Assembly: GCA_022539475.1 (NCBI GenBank) | Contig: VCMS01000197.1 | Location: forward strand, 23,038 to 87,037 | Reading direction: 5' to 3' | DNA from: Gracilaria domingensis | Taxonomy: Eukaryota; Rhodophyta; Florideophyceae; Gracilariales; Gracilariaceae | Length of the DNA stretch: 64,000 nt | Shown: piece by piece, positions 52,425 through 63,600 of the stretch | How positions within the stretch are numbered: the stretch's first letter is position 1 | How the letters are laid out: the number at the start of each line of letters is the position of its first letter | Made by a program: the position numbers and the translations under genes | The notes under the pieces: model-generated | What the model was told of the DNA's origin: nothing | Database searches by the model: none | What the model saw: the letters and a program-made list of their open reading frames with translations, nothing else

Positions 52425-54149
52425 ATGAGTTCAAGTAACTCGCTTGATTCAGACCAGCCTCCACCCCATCCCTTGGAAGCACCCAGTGACGCTACGCTTT
52501 CTTCCAGAGAGCCCGCACAAAGCACCACCTCGCACTTGGATAACTTACTACAGTTCTGCCCCTGTTCGAATTTCACAAACGAGCTGCAAACTGGTTTCTT
52601 AGAAACGGTCCGTGACTGCCTTCGCCGATATGCATTAGCCTTGACCAGCAGCAACTTTGTGGCTGCGCTACAAGAGGACTTTACTACCGGACGTTTTGTT
52701 CATCTCTAGGTCTGTGCAAAGCCGAATATATACACCAAACGTACGTAGAAATTCAAAGAACTGGGTATACCGGTACCAGAATTTGTCCCCGGAGAGAAAT
52801 AGTCTCGTGTTCTTCGCTTGGCCCGTATTGTGTGGCACAGCAATGAATACCGGCATGAACGCAATGTGGCAGAGTATATCGTCTACAATTGGATTACTAC
52901 GGATCCGCATAGACCTATAACTCTTTCCATGTCACCTAATGGTGAGCCCACAATACCGCATTCAACCCCACCTGCCCACATCACCCATGTACCCGCCGAG
53001 CAAGTGAATACCACAGGATTAGCGACATCTTGGACAGCTGCCCCAAATCATAATCCAGAGTATCAAACACCGCAGCAGGTTGCCAGAAAGCAGGTTCTAC
53101 ACCGTATAACATTCGAGGAAGAAAATCCAAAACAGCCAGGAAATCCTACTGAGCAACCGTACTCCTCCCGTCTTCAGAGGAATACAACAGACTACCGCCT
53201 ACAGCTCAGTGAAGAACATCCCACGCATCATGGTAATGTGGCGGTCACGAATGATGGCAATACGCCCGCGCCCGCGTTTGGACATGCTGCTCCTCTGTGT
53301 ACTACTCACATGGATATCAAAACCAGGGCAACAACCGAACAAATAACTACCCTCTGCAGGTTTCTAACGGAAACGCCAGTAAAGGCTCTTATGACCGTAG
53401 CAATAAGCTCGCTCCAGTTTTTTAGAGTGCAAAGAAAGACGCGGCTATCTGATACAATCGCACCATCGATGATTCGTGATCCGAAAAGCGTCAGGTATTT
53501 GAGGACATTGCTCAGAACTACAAGTGCACAAATTCGGAAGCACTTGAGTACTTGAACAACTTGTTCACTGGTGGAGCTAGACTCACATACCGCAAGTGTA
53601 TCAGAAACAAGGTTTACGACTACGATGAAGCAATGCGCATTCTCGACTCCGAATTTCACGCGGAAACTGCGCAAAAAAGTATCCTTTGCGAAATTGGAAT
53701 CATTTCGCTTCAAGACGTTCGTCGAACTCGGCAACTCGCTCAACGACACATTTTTCAAGTGAACCAACGAATTGTAAGACCTCTTTCCCCGTGCACTACC
53801 TCATTTCCAGGACGACTATGAGACACGTCGTATCTTATGCACGGCTGTCGAAGAGCAACCCTGGGCACTAGCGACTCTTGACTGCACCACGGAGTAGTTG
53901 TCAACCTACTCAGCTCTCACGAGAGCACTAGCTCGTGTCTTGCAGAAACATGTGGCTCGAGGACCAACAGAAACGACTTCGGAATCCGGGCCCAATATTG
54001 CATTCTACACCAATCCTCGCTTTGGACAGCACAACCCTCCGAATTATCACCGCACTGGCCGACGCTCCCACCGGAGACAACATGGTTGCAAAATTAACTG
54101 TTACCGATGCTGCTCGCCTGATCACATCACACGGAACTGTCCAATGTAA
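52425..54149 (+). pseudogene. gag: Gag of copia F
   Basis: An ATG at 52425 starts MSSSNSLDSDQPPPHPLEAP. The reading shifts frame near 52700 and continues in a 245-codon frame (52818-53555). Further shifts lead to GARLTYRKCIRNKVYDYDEA and FRFKTFVELGNSLNDTFF. It ends with a canonical zinc knuckle CYRCCSPDHITRNC (about 54100-54145). Collinear with the relic at 24595-26480. Confidence 0.7.
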
Positions 54150-54564
54150 CCACCCACAAACGAACCCCGCCGCCTTTATAGCGTTCGGACACATTTCAAT
54201 CAGTCACGGAAAGGACGTCATAGGGCCTTTTACGTACTCGAGGACGACCTCGAACTCCTAGATCCGGACGAAACTGAGGACTTTTTAGATAATCCTGAGG
54301 TCATTGATGATGCCCCGTACCTGAATCTACCCCGGACACTGTTGATATGCCCGTAATCTCACTCGTCCCTCCAAATCCCAGCGCCTTCGCTGAGTTTTCG
54401 GACACAACTTGTTAAAACGGAACCAACCTGTCCTCTTGCCTCCCAAACCACCTCGGCCACCCGAAGATGTTGAGCCCACCCCTACAGATGTACCCTGCAG
54501 CACTAGGAGCACAAGGACGTCCCTGACATCCCACAATGAAGCACTTTCCCCTGACCCACCACCG

Positions 54565-55188
54565 GATCACCTGACACTTCTTCGCTAACTCAAGAACGCT
54601 GTCCTCAGGTGTACCTCCTTCCGTTTCCGCTGCCTCACTATTCTCTCCGGATACCGTTCCAAGCCACCTCTTGCTGCCCTAGTCGACGTCTCCAAAATCT
54701 TCCTCTCAGAGATCGCCAACGCGCTTTCCTCCGAGTCCCGCCCCGAACAATTTGTTGGCGCCCTCATCGACTCTGGCGCCTCTTGCAGCGTAATTGGAAA
54801 GTCCCAGCTCCAAGCTCTATGCAAACTGCTATCCATTCCATTCGTGCTTTCCAATGCATATCTGATATTCCGTTTTGGTGATGGCGAGCAAACGAGCATT
54901 TGCTCTATACGCCTCAATTTACCTACAAAAATTGGCAGCACCGTTAGGATCCACACCCACGTCGTAGACGCACCGCTTCGATTCCTACTCGGTCTGGATG
55001 TCTGTAACTCTTACCGCCTTATCCTCGACATGGACTCTGACACTCTCCGCTCCAAATCGGATGGTTGGACGCAGACCCTTTCTCGTGCTAACGGGCAACT
55101 ATACTGGACATGGGACCATGATGCACTAATGAACTGCACCAGCTCTGTTGCATACGGATACGTCTCGGCTCTCAACACCGTTCCCTAA
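54565..55188 (+). pseudogene. Aspartic protease region of copia F
   Basis: GALIDSGASCSVIGKSQLQA has the D-S-G-A retropepsin active site; RFLLGLDVCNSYRLILDMDS is the C-terminal flap/strand motif. A frameshift separates the two. A pro-rich linker with stops (54240-54560) joins it to gag. Confidence 0.75.
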
Positions 55189-55229
55189 CTTCGAAAGTGG
55201 CACTTTCAATTCTTTCACCCGTCTGCACA

Positions 55230-56022
55230 AAAACTTTATAACCGCCTTCGCAGATTGGACCCCTCTAAGGTAACTCCTGAGACCCTCGCCATGCTGGAAT
55301 CTATCTCGCGTGCTTACAAGACAAGCACCACATTCTCCTCTCGACCTCTCCGCTTCCGTGTGGCCATGCCCGAGGATGAAATCGTGTTCAATCTAGAAGT
55401 TGCCTGGATCTGTTCTGGTTAGATGGTAAAGCCGTTCTTCATGTTGTGGAAGTTGGTACCAGCTTCTCTAATGCTACGTTCTTAAGCGGTCAATCTGTGA
55501 ACGATGTTTGGAGTGCGTACACACAATTTTGGTCTACAGCCTACACGTCGGTCACCCCAACTCTTGCCGCACCGACTGCGGTTCAGTGTTCACATCTACC
55601 CGTTGGCATAACCTAACCAGCGCACACGGCATCGACGTCAGGATCAGTCGTGTGGAGTCACATAACTCCCTGCATCTAGGAGAAAGATACCATGAGCCCC
55701 TACGCTGCATCTACGGAAAACTCCGTAACGGTGCCCCAAAGGTGCCTCATATCCTGGTGATACGACCTGCGCTCAAGGCCATGAACGACACAGTTGGTCC
55801 GGACGGCTACATTCCGTCCCTCTTGGTCTTCGGATCCCTGCCGCGCTTTCCCGCCACCAACACCGCTCTGCCAGACCAAAAGTTCCTCATGCTCGACTTG
55901 AATACCGCCCGTAAGGAATATGCTTCTATTTTCGCCCGTCTACGCATTGAACGCACTCTCCGCGCCCGCATTCCTCCGGCCTCTGAGCACTTTATCGTTC
56001 CTGGTGACTGCCTATTCGTCTA
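55230..56022 (+). pseudogene. Integrase of copia F
   Basis: After a frame change, GTSFSNATFLSGQSVNDVW marks the start of the core; the first catalytic Asp position reads Glu. The 171-codon frame 55508-56023 gives NSCRTDCGSVFTSTRWHNL (second Asp) and HNSLHLGERYHEPLRCIY (Glu). The GERYH-x-PLR type of core is characteristic of a copia branch known from fungi and protists. Confidence 0.7.
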
Positions 56023-56053
56023 ATGCGAGGGAGACAAGAAGTTTTTCGGCCCG

Positions 56054-56990
56054 ATGTCCGTAGTTCGCGTTGCCGACAAGGAAATCTATGTCCGACAGAA
56101 CAATCGAATCGTTCATTACAATATCTCTCAAGTGGTTCCCTCCTCCATATTCGCTGATTCTCATGCTGTGAACGACTTACATCGGCAACTTTCTGCCCTC
56201 CGCTCCTCACCAGAGAAACTACCCACTCCTGCATCAAGCCAGCATACCTTCGGCATACTCATCACCGAAGTCATCCCATACTGTGGCCACCGTAATAACG
56301 ACTCTGCCTTCCTGCCCGCCAGAGAGAAGGAACTCGAAAGCCTCCTCAAACGTGGCACATGGACTGTAGTATTTAAGGAAGACATCCTGGAGGACGCTTA
56401 TGTTATTGGTGGTCGTTTTGTTTTGTGCATCAAGAACGCCAAAACGAACCAACTGTTGTACAAAGCACGGTTTATTGCCCAAGGCTATATGAATCACGAC
56501 AAAGGCAGTATCTTTCACAACTCAACTACACTGCAACACACATCTATCCGCATAATCTTAGCGCTTGCTGCCACCTTTGGTTTCCGAATCTGGTCTACCG
56601 AAATCACTCAGGCATACATACAATCAGCTACGCAGTTAATGCCCGACACATACATCCGCCCTACCGCCGAATTCGAACTAGCACCAAGCCAACTGCTGAA
56701 TTTCGTCGATAACGGAATCAGGGGACAATTGGAATTATAAATTCTCGCAGCACATGCGTAATGATCTCAATATGACGCAAGCCGTGGGGGACTTTCCGCT
56801 ATTTTTCAAACACATCAATGGTAAACTCGCAAGGCTCGCAGAAACATATGTCGACGATTCTATCTTGGGCCGCAAAAAGAAGTTCATGGACACTACCAAC
56901 GCTACTTTTGACCGATTCGAACCAAAGCAACGGAACATGAATAATTTTGTATTTTCTGGACTGGAAGTTTCAACATCGGATAAAGGGCTC
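56054..56990 (+). pseudogene. Reverse transcriptase of copia F
   Basis: KELESLLKRGTWTVVFKEDI and LLYKARFIAQGYMNHDKGSI start the domain. ALAATFGFRIWSTEITQAYI follows, then after a frameshift near 56700 come ETYVDDSILG (catalytic YVDD) and NMNNFVFSGLEVSTSDKGLC. The missing GL-x-DSGD-type motif is at the shift. Confidence 0.8.
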
Positions 56991-57702
56991 TGCGTACATC
57001 AGTGGAAAAAAAGGTAAATTGTCGCCTCTTCCGAAGGATTGCTCGTTCGCAGATTTCAAATCAAGGCTAATGTCTCTCGGTTGGATTACCCACTCTCGTC
57101 CTGAAATTTCGTGCCGAATCGCACAAGTGGCACAAGTCACCGATACCACTTACGCTTCATCACACGCGCAAGACTTGAAAAATTCAATTGAATATGTAAC
57201 CCAGACTGCCGAACAGGGTATCATCCAGCAAGAATTGGACCTTGATTCTCTATACATCCGTGTGTACACCGACGCGTCGTTTGCCAACAACCCGGACCAC
57301 TCATCTCAACTAGGCTATATTGCTCTCTGTGACAAACAAATTCGTTGCAATATTCTGTCGTACCGATCGTATAAATCACGCTGCGTTGTACGACGTGTAC
57401 TCGGTGGGGAGATCTATGCATTTGCCAATGGTTTCGACGTTGCTTACATGCTGCGTTTTGGTTTGGAGAAGATTCTCGGAAGACCGTTACGTCTCTGCAT
57501 GCACACCAATAGTACGTCTTTGTTTGATGATATCGTGAAAAATTCTTTTATCACAGAAAAGAGACAGATGTTTGACGTTCAAGAGGCTCGAAAAACTTAT
57601 CAACAACTTGGAATCTCGGACCTTTTTCATATTTCAGGTACTGATAGCCCGGCTGACAAACTGACGAAGTCAAAACCTTGTCCCGTCCTGACAAGCTATT
57701 GA
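56947..57702 (+). CDS. RNase H of copia F
   Basis: 251 open codons. HSRPEISCRIAQVAQVTD, then IRVYTDASFANNPDHSSQLG (acidic sites), then GEIYAFANGFDVAYMLRFGL and TEKRQMFDVQEARKTYQQLG. It ends near NQWVVRN (in another frame past 57702). Same lineage as the RNase H remnant at 8757-9016. Confidence 0.8.
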   Translation: MYFLDWKFQHRIKGSAYISGKKGKLSPLPKDCSFADFKSRLMSLGWITHSRPEISCRIAQVAQVTDTTYASSHAQDLKNSIEYVTQTAEQGIIQQELDLDSLYIRVYTDASFANNPDHSSQLGYIALCDKQIRCNILSYRSYKSRCVVRRVLGGEIYAFANGFDVAYMLRFGLEKILGRPLRLCMHTNSTSLFDDIVKNSFITEKRQMFDVQEARKTYQQLGISDLFHISGTDSPADKLTKSKPCPVLTSY

Positions 57703-57939
57703 CTACTGGCATCATGGATCACACAATCAACCAGTGGGTTGTTCGGAACAATACAAGCGTCTTCAACTAAAACTTCGTAGCTTGCACTGCCATCACTACT
57801 CATCTTCTGCTTTTTGGGTACCAAGGTATGCTTTTTTCATGAACTTGTCCCTTTTTCGTATGCCTTTTGTTTTCTCTGTGAAGGTACAATTCATTATTTA
57901 TTTTCATTGCCCTGCTGTGTTTGGAAGATAGTGAGTGAG

Positions 57940-58099
57940 TGATGAACTACACGTGACAGAAGGACTTACAATTCGATTACTAACGGCCACGCTTCTGAAA
58001 AGTCATCAGCTGTTGTTGCCCCTACTTGTAGGACCCCTCCGCTTTCATTTATTTCTCTTCGTAAAGGACAGTAACTTCGTAACACATACCACACTTGCC
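57940..58099 (+). repeat. 3' LTR of copia F
   Basis: 160 bp, TGATGAACTACACGTGACAG to ACACTTGCC; partner of 52158-52317. Confidence 0.75.
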
Positions 58100-58792
58100 C
58101 TGTGAGCATTTTGTGGGGCCCAGATGAGGCCTATTCATGTCCTACGTATGATCGAAAAATGGTCAAAATATTTGGGGAATAAAAGTCCTAAATAGGGCCA
58201 AAGTAATGGCCTCTAAATATGGCCTAAAGAATGCCGTAGCCAGCATGGCTAAGGTAGTTCAAAATATGGCCGAAACCGCCATCTTTTGGCATATATTTGA
58301 GAGATGTTTCGTTCACTTTTTTTGATTCAGAATAGCACCGTATATCCGACAAAGAAAGACCGAGAACATTTCACACACTGTCCTGATCACGTTTAATAGT
58401 AGTACGGATTAGTATCAAATTTCTTACTAAAGAAGGCCGTACTATGGGCTTCTAATGAATAATAAAAGACCCTTCTCGAATGTGCGTCATTGACGCCCAG
58501 GCGTGCTCTCAACAGCTCGTGCAGCACAGCGTCTTTGCCGAGTACGCTGTCCATCCCCAGCTATGCGGTTTCCCCGCGCAGCGCGTCCATCTTGGTTCTC
58601 GCCACCGCGCCGTGATTGCTCCTCGCGAAACTTCAAAAGGCCGCTCTGCTCCGCATCCGGCTATGACAATTGGACAAGGTACACTCGCACGGCGCCATCA
58701 GCCCTACGTCCGCCGTCGACAGAAGCGTCTAGACCAGCTTCAATGTCTGCGTCTCCTCACTTATCGCTTTTTTTTGCGGCACAGCTTCTACT
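58100..58792. other. No gene recognised
   Basis: 58150-58290 has a loose ATGGCC-rich motif repetition. The rest up to the coiled-coil relic shows open plus-strand frames that mirror the minus-strand gene. Nothing else is supported. Confidence 0.35.
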
Positions 58793-59731
58793 CTACCGAT
58801 GCCAGGTCAGCGACTTTTTGTCGCATGCTGGTAGTTTCGAGGTCACGTCGCTCACGCGCGTCTCAGTCGATATTCTAGCATATCTCTCGGCGGAAAGCTT
58901 TCTTGATGTAAAGCCTTCGGCCATCTTCTCCACGTTCTTCTTAGAGCTGCTCTCGATCACTGTGTGCCCCATCACCGTCTCCAGCTGAGCAATTTGCTCA
59001 TTTTCCTGCCGAATCAGTTTGTTGAGCTTTCCCGCCCCCTCATGTATCCACGTCTGCCCCGCGCCAATCTCCTGTAGAAGATCCTCCATCTCTTCTTCGT
59101 CCGTCGAGAGTTTCAGGTTGGCATATTTCTTCACGTCATCTACCTCAGCTTAAATCACGCCTGACTCAGCTCGACCAATTCTTCCTCCTCCTCTCGAAGA
59201 AGACTTGCTGTCGAAGACGTCTAAGAAGTCGTCGAAGATGACACGGCAGACAAAGATCCCTATAGCGAGTTTACTTCTGTTTCCAGCGCAGAGAACTTGT
59301 GATGTGGAGACTCAGGCTCCATCGAAACCCGCTCCTGCCGCTCGCTCAAATATCTCAGTGTTTTCCTGAAGCTTTTGAAGTCAGACGCGAATCTTGACAA
59401 CGCTTCTTTCTTGGTGTATAAGTCTGATTTGAGCGTTGTCTGCATCGCTCTTGCCACTTCCATGTGCTTCTGAAATCTGTCCTTTTCGTCCCATAGTTGC
59501 TGCAACTTCATGCGGTTCATTTCTTCATTAGTATAAAAAGAGGCTTTCATCCCTTATTTCTTCAATTCCAGCAGGCGAATCTCTTTCTTCCATGTCTTTG
59601 GAGTCTCTTGAAGAGCATTCAACCTGCCAGCTTCTGCCGCTGCACCAATAGATACCCATCTGCAGACCCGGGACTACTCGCAAGGCAGAAGACATGCGCC
59701 AGCGCGACGTGATCACCTTCAAACGTGCCAC
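58793..59731 (-). pseudogene. Coiled-coil host protein relic (possibly NDC80-like)
   Basis: Two minus-strand open parts (59550-59260 and 59134-58793) are Glu/Lys/Gln/Leu-rich with heptad character: NEEMNRMKLQQLWDEKDRFQ and IRQENEQIAQLETVM. Stops and frame changes separate them, and a further piece lies at 59731-59528. The first part loosely follows the pattern of the NDC80/HEC1 kinetochore coiled coil before its loop, but this is a weak resemblance. Could be any long coiled-coil protein. Confidence 0.35.
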
Positions 59732-61288
59732 ACACGCAGAAGACCCGGCACTCGAGCTCGTGCTGCAGCCCTTCCGTTAGTAAGATGCATGGAGCCTACG
59801 TCGACACCACCTGTCCTTCGCACCTCAGTGAACAAGAACATCCCAGCTTATCAGAAACGTTGTCTACAACACACCCTCACCGCCATTCATTCCGTCCTTG
59901 AGTAGACGTCAGCTTCCATTCCTCTGTCGCAGACGACTGCGCCGCGTACTTTCGTGTCACATATGTTACACAGCACGCTTGACCCGTCAGATGACGTCTC
60001 GCGCTCGACTCGCAGTCTTGTGTATGGCACTTTTCACGTAAATAACGTCCAGTATCACGTCGCCGCATGCTTCCCGCGCCAGCGTACACGCATAATGTTT
60101 TGACGCCCTATGTCCCGCGTTTGCAGCCACTCAGCCCGTCAAAATCAAGCTGAAATTGTAGATTAATACTTTCCGGAGTGCTCGCCGTGCTGTTCTCTGA
60201 GATGTGTTTTCAGCGGCATGAATCGTCCCCAAACTTCATGCTGGTAGCCGCACCGCTGCATGCCCCGCCACCAGACTATATAGCCGTTCATACCATGATA
60301 ACCCACCTTTCTGCCGATCCATATTGCTCAGTCTTCTCACTTCTTTCACCTCCCGCCACAACCCCACAGCATTCCAACTCTGCATCAGGATGCACAGAAC
60401 TCCATTCATCTTGCACTACCGCAGCTGCACAGCCTCCTCAAGCACTGCTCATCACAAGTCCGTCACGAAGGCCCATTGTTATTCAAAGCCTCCAGCAAAC
60501 GCGAACGCTCAGGTGTCCACGGACCTCGTCGGTTTTGTGAATACGATGGCGGAGCAGAAGACCGCTTTGCGTGCGGAACCACAGCAGCCCGCCGGTGGCG
60601 GCGACAGTGGTGCCCTCGTCGTTGGGCGAGAGCTCTAGGCATGTGGCGGAGGGTTTCAAGCAAAATACGAGTGTTGAAAAGAGAGACTACACGTAGAGAC
60701 ATGCTGAAACGAAGGGAAACTTTCGTAATTTGGTTTTGGAATGAATGACACGTGTTCTACAACATGGAGACGTCGCTCATGTGGATGCACATGTGTCGCT
60801 GTATCAATAAACTGTGGAACGCCACGGAGTGTATTCAAACTATATATAGTTCAAAGCGCAGAGGATCTGCAGGAAGGGTTCCAGTACCGTCGGTACAAAG
60901 GTATAGCGTAGAGACGGCGACGCTACCCACAGAAAAGATTTACACCGATCCTCAACAGTCACAGATGCTTCATTTTCCTGATAGAGATCGTCTGTATAGG
61001 AAGACGACCGCTTCTGCAATCAATTTTTCACGTTGCATCGCAGAATACATGTACCAGCGCCCACATCGATTCGCACCAGCTATTCTTGGAACAAGTGTCC
61101 AGCCACCTGTATAAGTGGAGATCGGCCGCTTTTCGTATTGTACTATATCTAGCATTTCTTTACATGTTTACCGAGCTGTTTTCGTTAATTCACTCGTGAA
61201 CTGCCTCATACGCTTCTCATTCCAGCATCCTTCTCTTACCAACTACAATTCACTTCTGATTTCAAGCTTACTTTACGCAAACACAACT
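59732..61288. other. Interval without a supported gene
   Basis: A plus-strand reading near 59990-60110 (LVYGTFHVNNVQYHVAACFP) looks protein-like but is broken and unrecognised. 60540-60640 is GC-rich. 60830-60850 has a TATATATAG string. 61100-61288 is likely upstream sequence of the PABPN1-like gene. Confidence 0.3.
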
Positions 61289-62247
61289 ATGGCCGCTAAC
61301 GAAGGCGTCGTCGTACATGAAGCCAACGCACAAGAAGCAGCGCCAACCATTGCTTCTAAAAACGAAAAAAATTCCTATCAGCAGAACGGCAAGAAGCATA
61401 AAAAACAAAAGACGGTTCCCGCAAATGAAAACCCCCAACAACAATCACGAAGAAGAAAAGCCGTCCACTGACTTGGACCCAGTACGTTTTCTCGAACGCC
61501 TTTTTGGCCGATCTTGTCAATTTAATTGTACAAAAGAAAATATCTGACCTCAATCAATTGTGGACGTTTGCAATGCAGGAGTTGAGAGCATTGAAAAAGC
61601 GTTTGCTTGAGATGGAGCCGAAGTCGTCCCCGCTAAGTCCAGAAAGCGCGGGTGACCAGGATAATGATGCCAAAGTCTGCGCGAAAGCTGCAGCTACAAC
61701 AGCTGCCATAAACATGCCCATAGACCCCAATGTGGCTGGGAGGAGGCATTGTGGTTGACGGTGCTGTTGCAGATGCCGACTCGAGGTCCATATATGTGGT
61801 AAATGTACGTTCATTGCCTATTTCGTTCATGTCGCCTAGAAAAGCGTTTTGCAATTGTTGAGATCAGCATCTCCAACTCACCTGTTCTGTCACACATACC
61901 ATGTAGGTTGGGTTAACTACAGTGCAATAGTTGAAGATCTGAGCAAGTAATTCCAGGAATGTGGAACAATCAATAGAGTTACTATAATAACACATAAGCC
62001 CACAGGAGCTCCGAAAGGCTATGCATACATGGAGTTAAAGGACCAACATGCTGTCCGCAATGCGTTTATTTTCAACGAAGCCATGTTGCAAAGGCGTCAA
62101 CTGAAGATAAAAGCAACGAAAACTAACGTTCATTGAATGACCACAGGTAAAACGGGGAGAAGACGCTTCAACAGTGGAAGGAGGTCTTCCTATCACTACG
62201 GTTGTCGACCTTCAGGTCGTCCTCGCGGGCGATGGGTCCCTTATTGA
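61289..62247 (+). pseudogene. PABPN1-like nuclear poly(A)-binding protein, degraded
   Basis: The ATG at 61289 starts MAANEGVVVHEANAQEAAPT with a Lys/Gln-rich segment. After a frame change a coiled-coil stretch (MQELRALKKRLLEME, 61570-61617) precedes DADSRSIYVVNV (RNP2). A gap with a GTAAAT start and TGTAG end (about 61797-61906) is probably an intron. The RRM resumes as NYSAIVEDLSK, stop, FQECGTINRVTII, GAPKGYAYMELKD (RNP1), QLKIKATKTNV. A stop precedes an Arg/Gly tail (GRRRFNSGRRSSYHYG, GRPRGRW). Coiled coil, single RRM and RG-rich tail is the PABPN1 order; that protein controls poly(A) length in the nucleus. Stops and frame breaks suggest a pseudogene. Confidence 0.75.
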
Positions 62248-62934
62248 AGAGCGATGCACTTGACGTGGTGGCTTTGGGATTTGATGCGTCAATTATTATC
62301 TCTCGACCTATGACGAGTTGGAAATTCCTTACATTGTTTGGCTCAAAAGTCTGCCCAATCGTTGTTGTGGGGGATTGAAGAGGGGATTTTACCGTATATA
62401 AGCTTAAGTTCTTGAGGCCATACCCTCTCCACCCTACTTGACTTAAATCAGCCCTTTGAAATAAGCGAAATACTTAGGGGAACCCCAATCTACATTTGTG
62501 CCGGATCTCTCTCGTTATGAATCTGTTCTTCATGCATCTGCCAAGATCTGTGTGACTTAGTTTCAATGGCGTGGGATTCAAGCAAGCTCAAATTTCACGT
62601 GTACAAAAAGGTGTACAGCCGTTTCATTCGACAACCTCTCTTCTCCAGTTGCTGTACACAAGTATTCATCTGCATGTTGAAAACATTGTAAAGCGCAACA
62701 CCTCATCAATGACGTACTCAAGGCAGATGGGTATCGGATCCATAATCCATATACCCATGCTCCCTGGAGAATCGATATCTATTTCATTGTGCACCTGATA
62801 TCAGCGATTGAAGCAGATCATATCGCATATGATACGAGACGTTGAAGAAACTACCAAAGGACCATTGGCATATTCATAGTTAGCACTAACGTCACCCTAT
62901 CAATCAGTGGGCGTATTCAGAAGTTATATCACTC
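62248..62934. other. No gene recognised
   Basis: Intergenic stretch between the convergent PABPN1-like and methyltransferase relics; no repeat or RNA gene seen. Confidence 0.4.
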
Positions 62935-63600
62935 AATGACTGGGTTTCATGACTTCTGCTTGTACAAAGACTCAGTTCATTTGCCCGTTTTCCTTGCGAT
63001 TCTCAATAACTCTTGAAACTCTTCGAACGTAAACCTTTGAAAAGCGGGCTTTTCTCATGCGAGAACGCAACGTTTCTTCGTCAAAGAAAAAAAAAGAGTT
63101 TTGTCCTGACGAACAAAGTAGTTGTCGCCAATATTGTTGCGCGAAGCAAACCGATTCTGGGCCAAATCACCGGTTGCATACTCACGGAATAGCAGTCTTG
63201 CCCCAGGCTTGAGAAGGGTGCTTAAGTTCTGTATGCTATACGATTGCTTTGCCGGAGGAACAGCGCTTCACAAAAAAACAAGCAAGCAGTAGTCAACCAC
63301 CTTGTCCGGCATCGAACCGCGCTGTTGCGGCTCTATAGCGCTGAGCGGCTGGGTGCAAAAGTCCCATACAAATGTCTTTATTCCATTCCCGTCGTACTGA
63401 TCTTTCTACTGAAGCAAGCTTACCGCCGTTGGTGCGAAATCGAAAGCATAGACAAGCAACGACTGATTGACGCCCAAGAGCGGAAATGCACTGTTCGCTA
63501 CGCCGCAAACCACCTCCAACTCGATTTTGATCTCTTCCGAACGTTCAGCGAGAAACGGGAAACCATCTGTGGATTTCATAGCAGTCCAGTGGGTACGAAG
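62935..63600 (-). pseudogene. METTL2/6/8-like SAM-dependent methyltransferase, degraded
   Basis: Minus-strand reading: LEVVCGVANSAFPLL (SAM-binding motif I), LLVYAFDFAPTAVSLL, an in-frame TAG (63406-63408), VVDYCLLVF, a TGA, SAVPPAKQS, then NLSTLLKPGARLLFREYATG and NRFASRNNIGDNYFVRQD. After a shift in a T run near 63090: FFFDEETLRSRMRKARF, VIENRKENGQMN, stop, VFVQAEVMKPS. LLKPGG-x-LLFRDY...GDNYFVRQDGT is the signature of METTL2/6/8, which make 3-methylcytidine in tRNA. Two or three stops and one shift indicate a pseudogene. Confidence 0.8.

Larger units (their letters stand above)
52158..58099 (+). mobile_element. Copia element F (160-bp LTRs)
   Basis: Two 160-bp repeats starting TGATGA (52158-52317 and 57940-58099, roughly 85% identical by eye) enclose gag, protease, integrase, RT and RNase H in copia order. 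The 5' LTR begins exactly after the KHVEIRY motif of element D. CATTTTGTG, which could continue that motif as HFV, lies just past the 3' LTR. So F probably inserted into D. Divergent LTRs and many breaks make it an old copy. No clear target duplication was found. Confidence 0.85.

Noticed and set aside
58480-58988. Plus-strand frames of 132 and 161 codons
   Set aside because: Biased Arg/Ser/Pro composition and opposite the coiled-coil reading on the minus strand; no domain.
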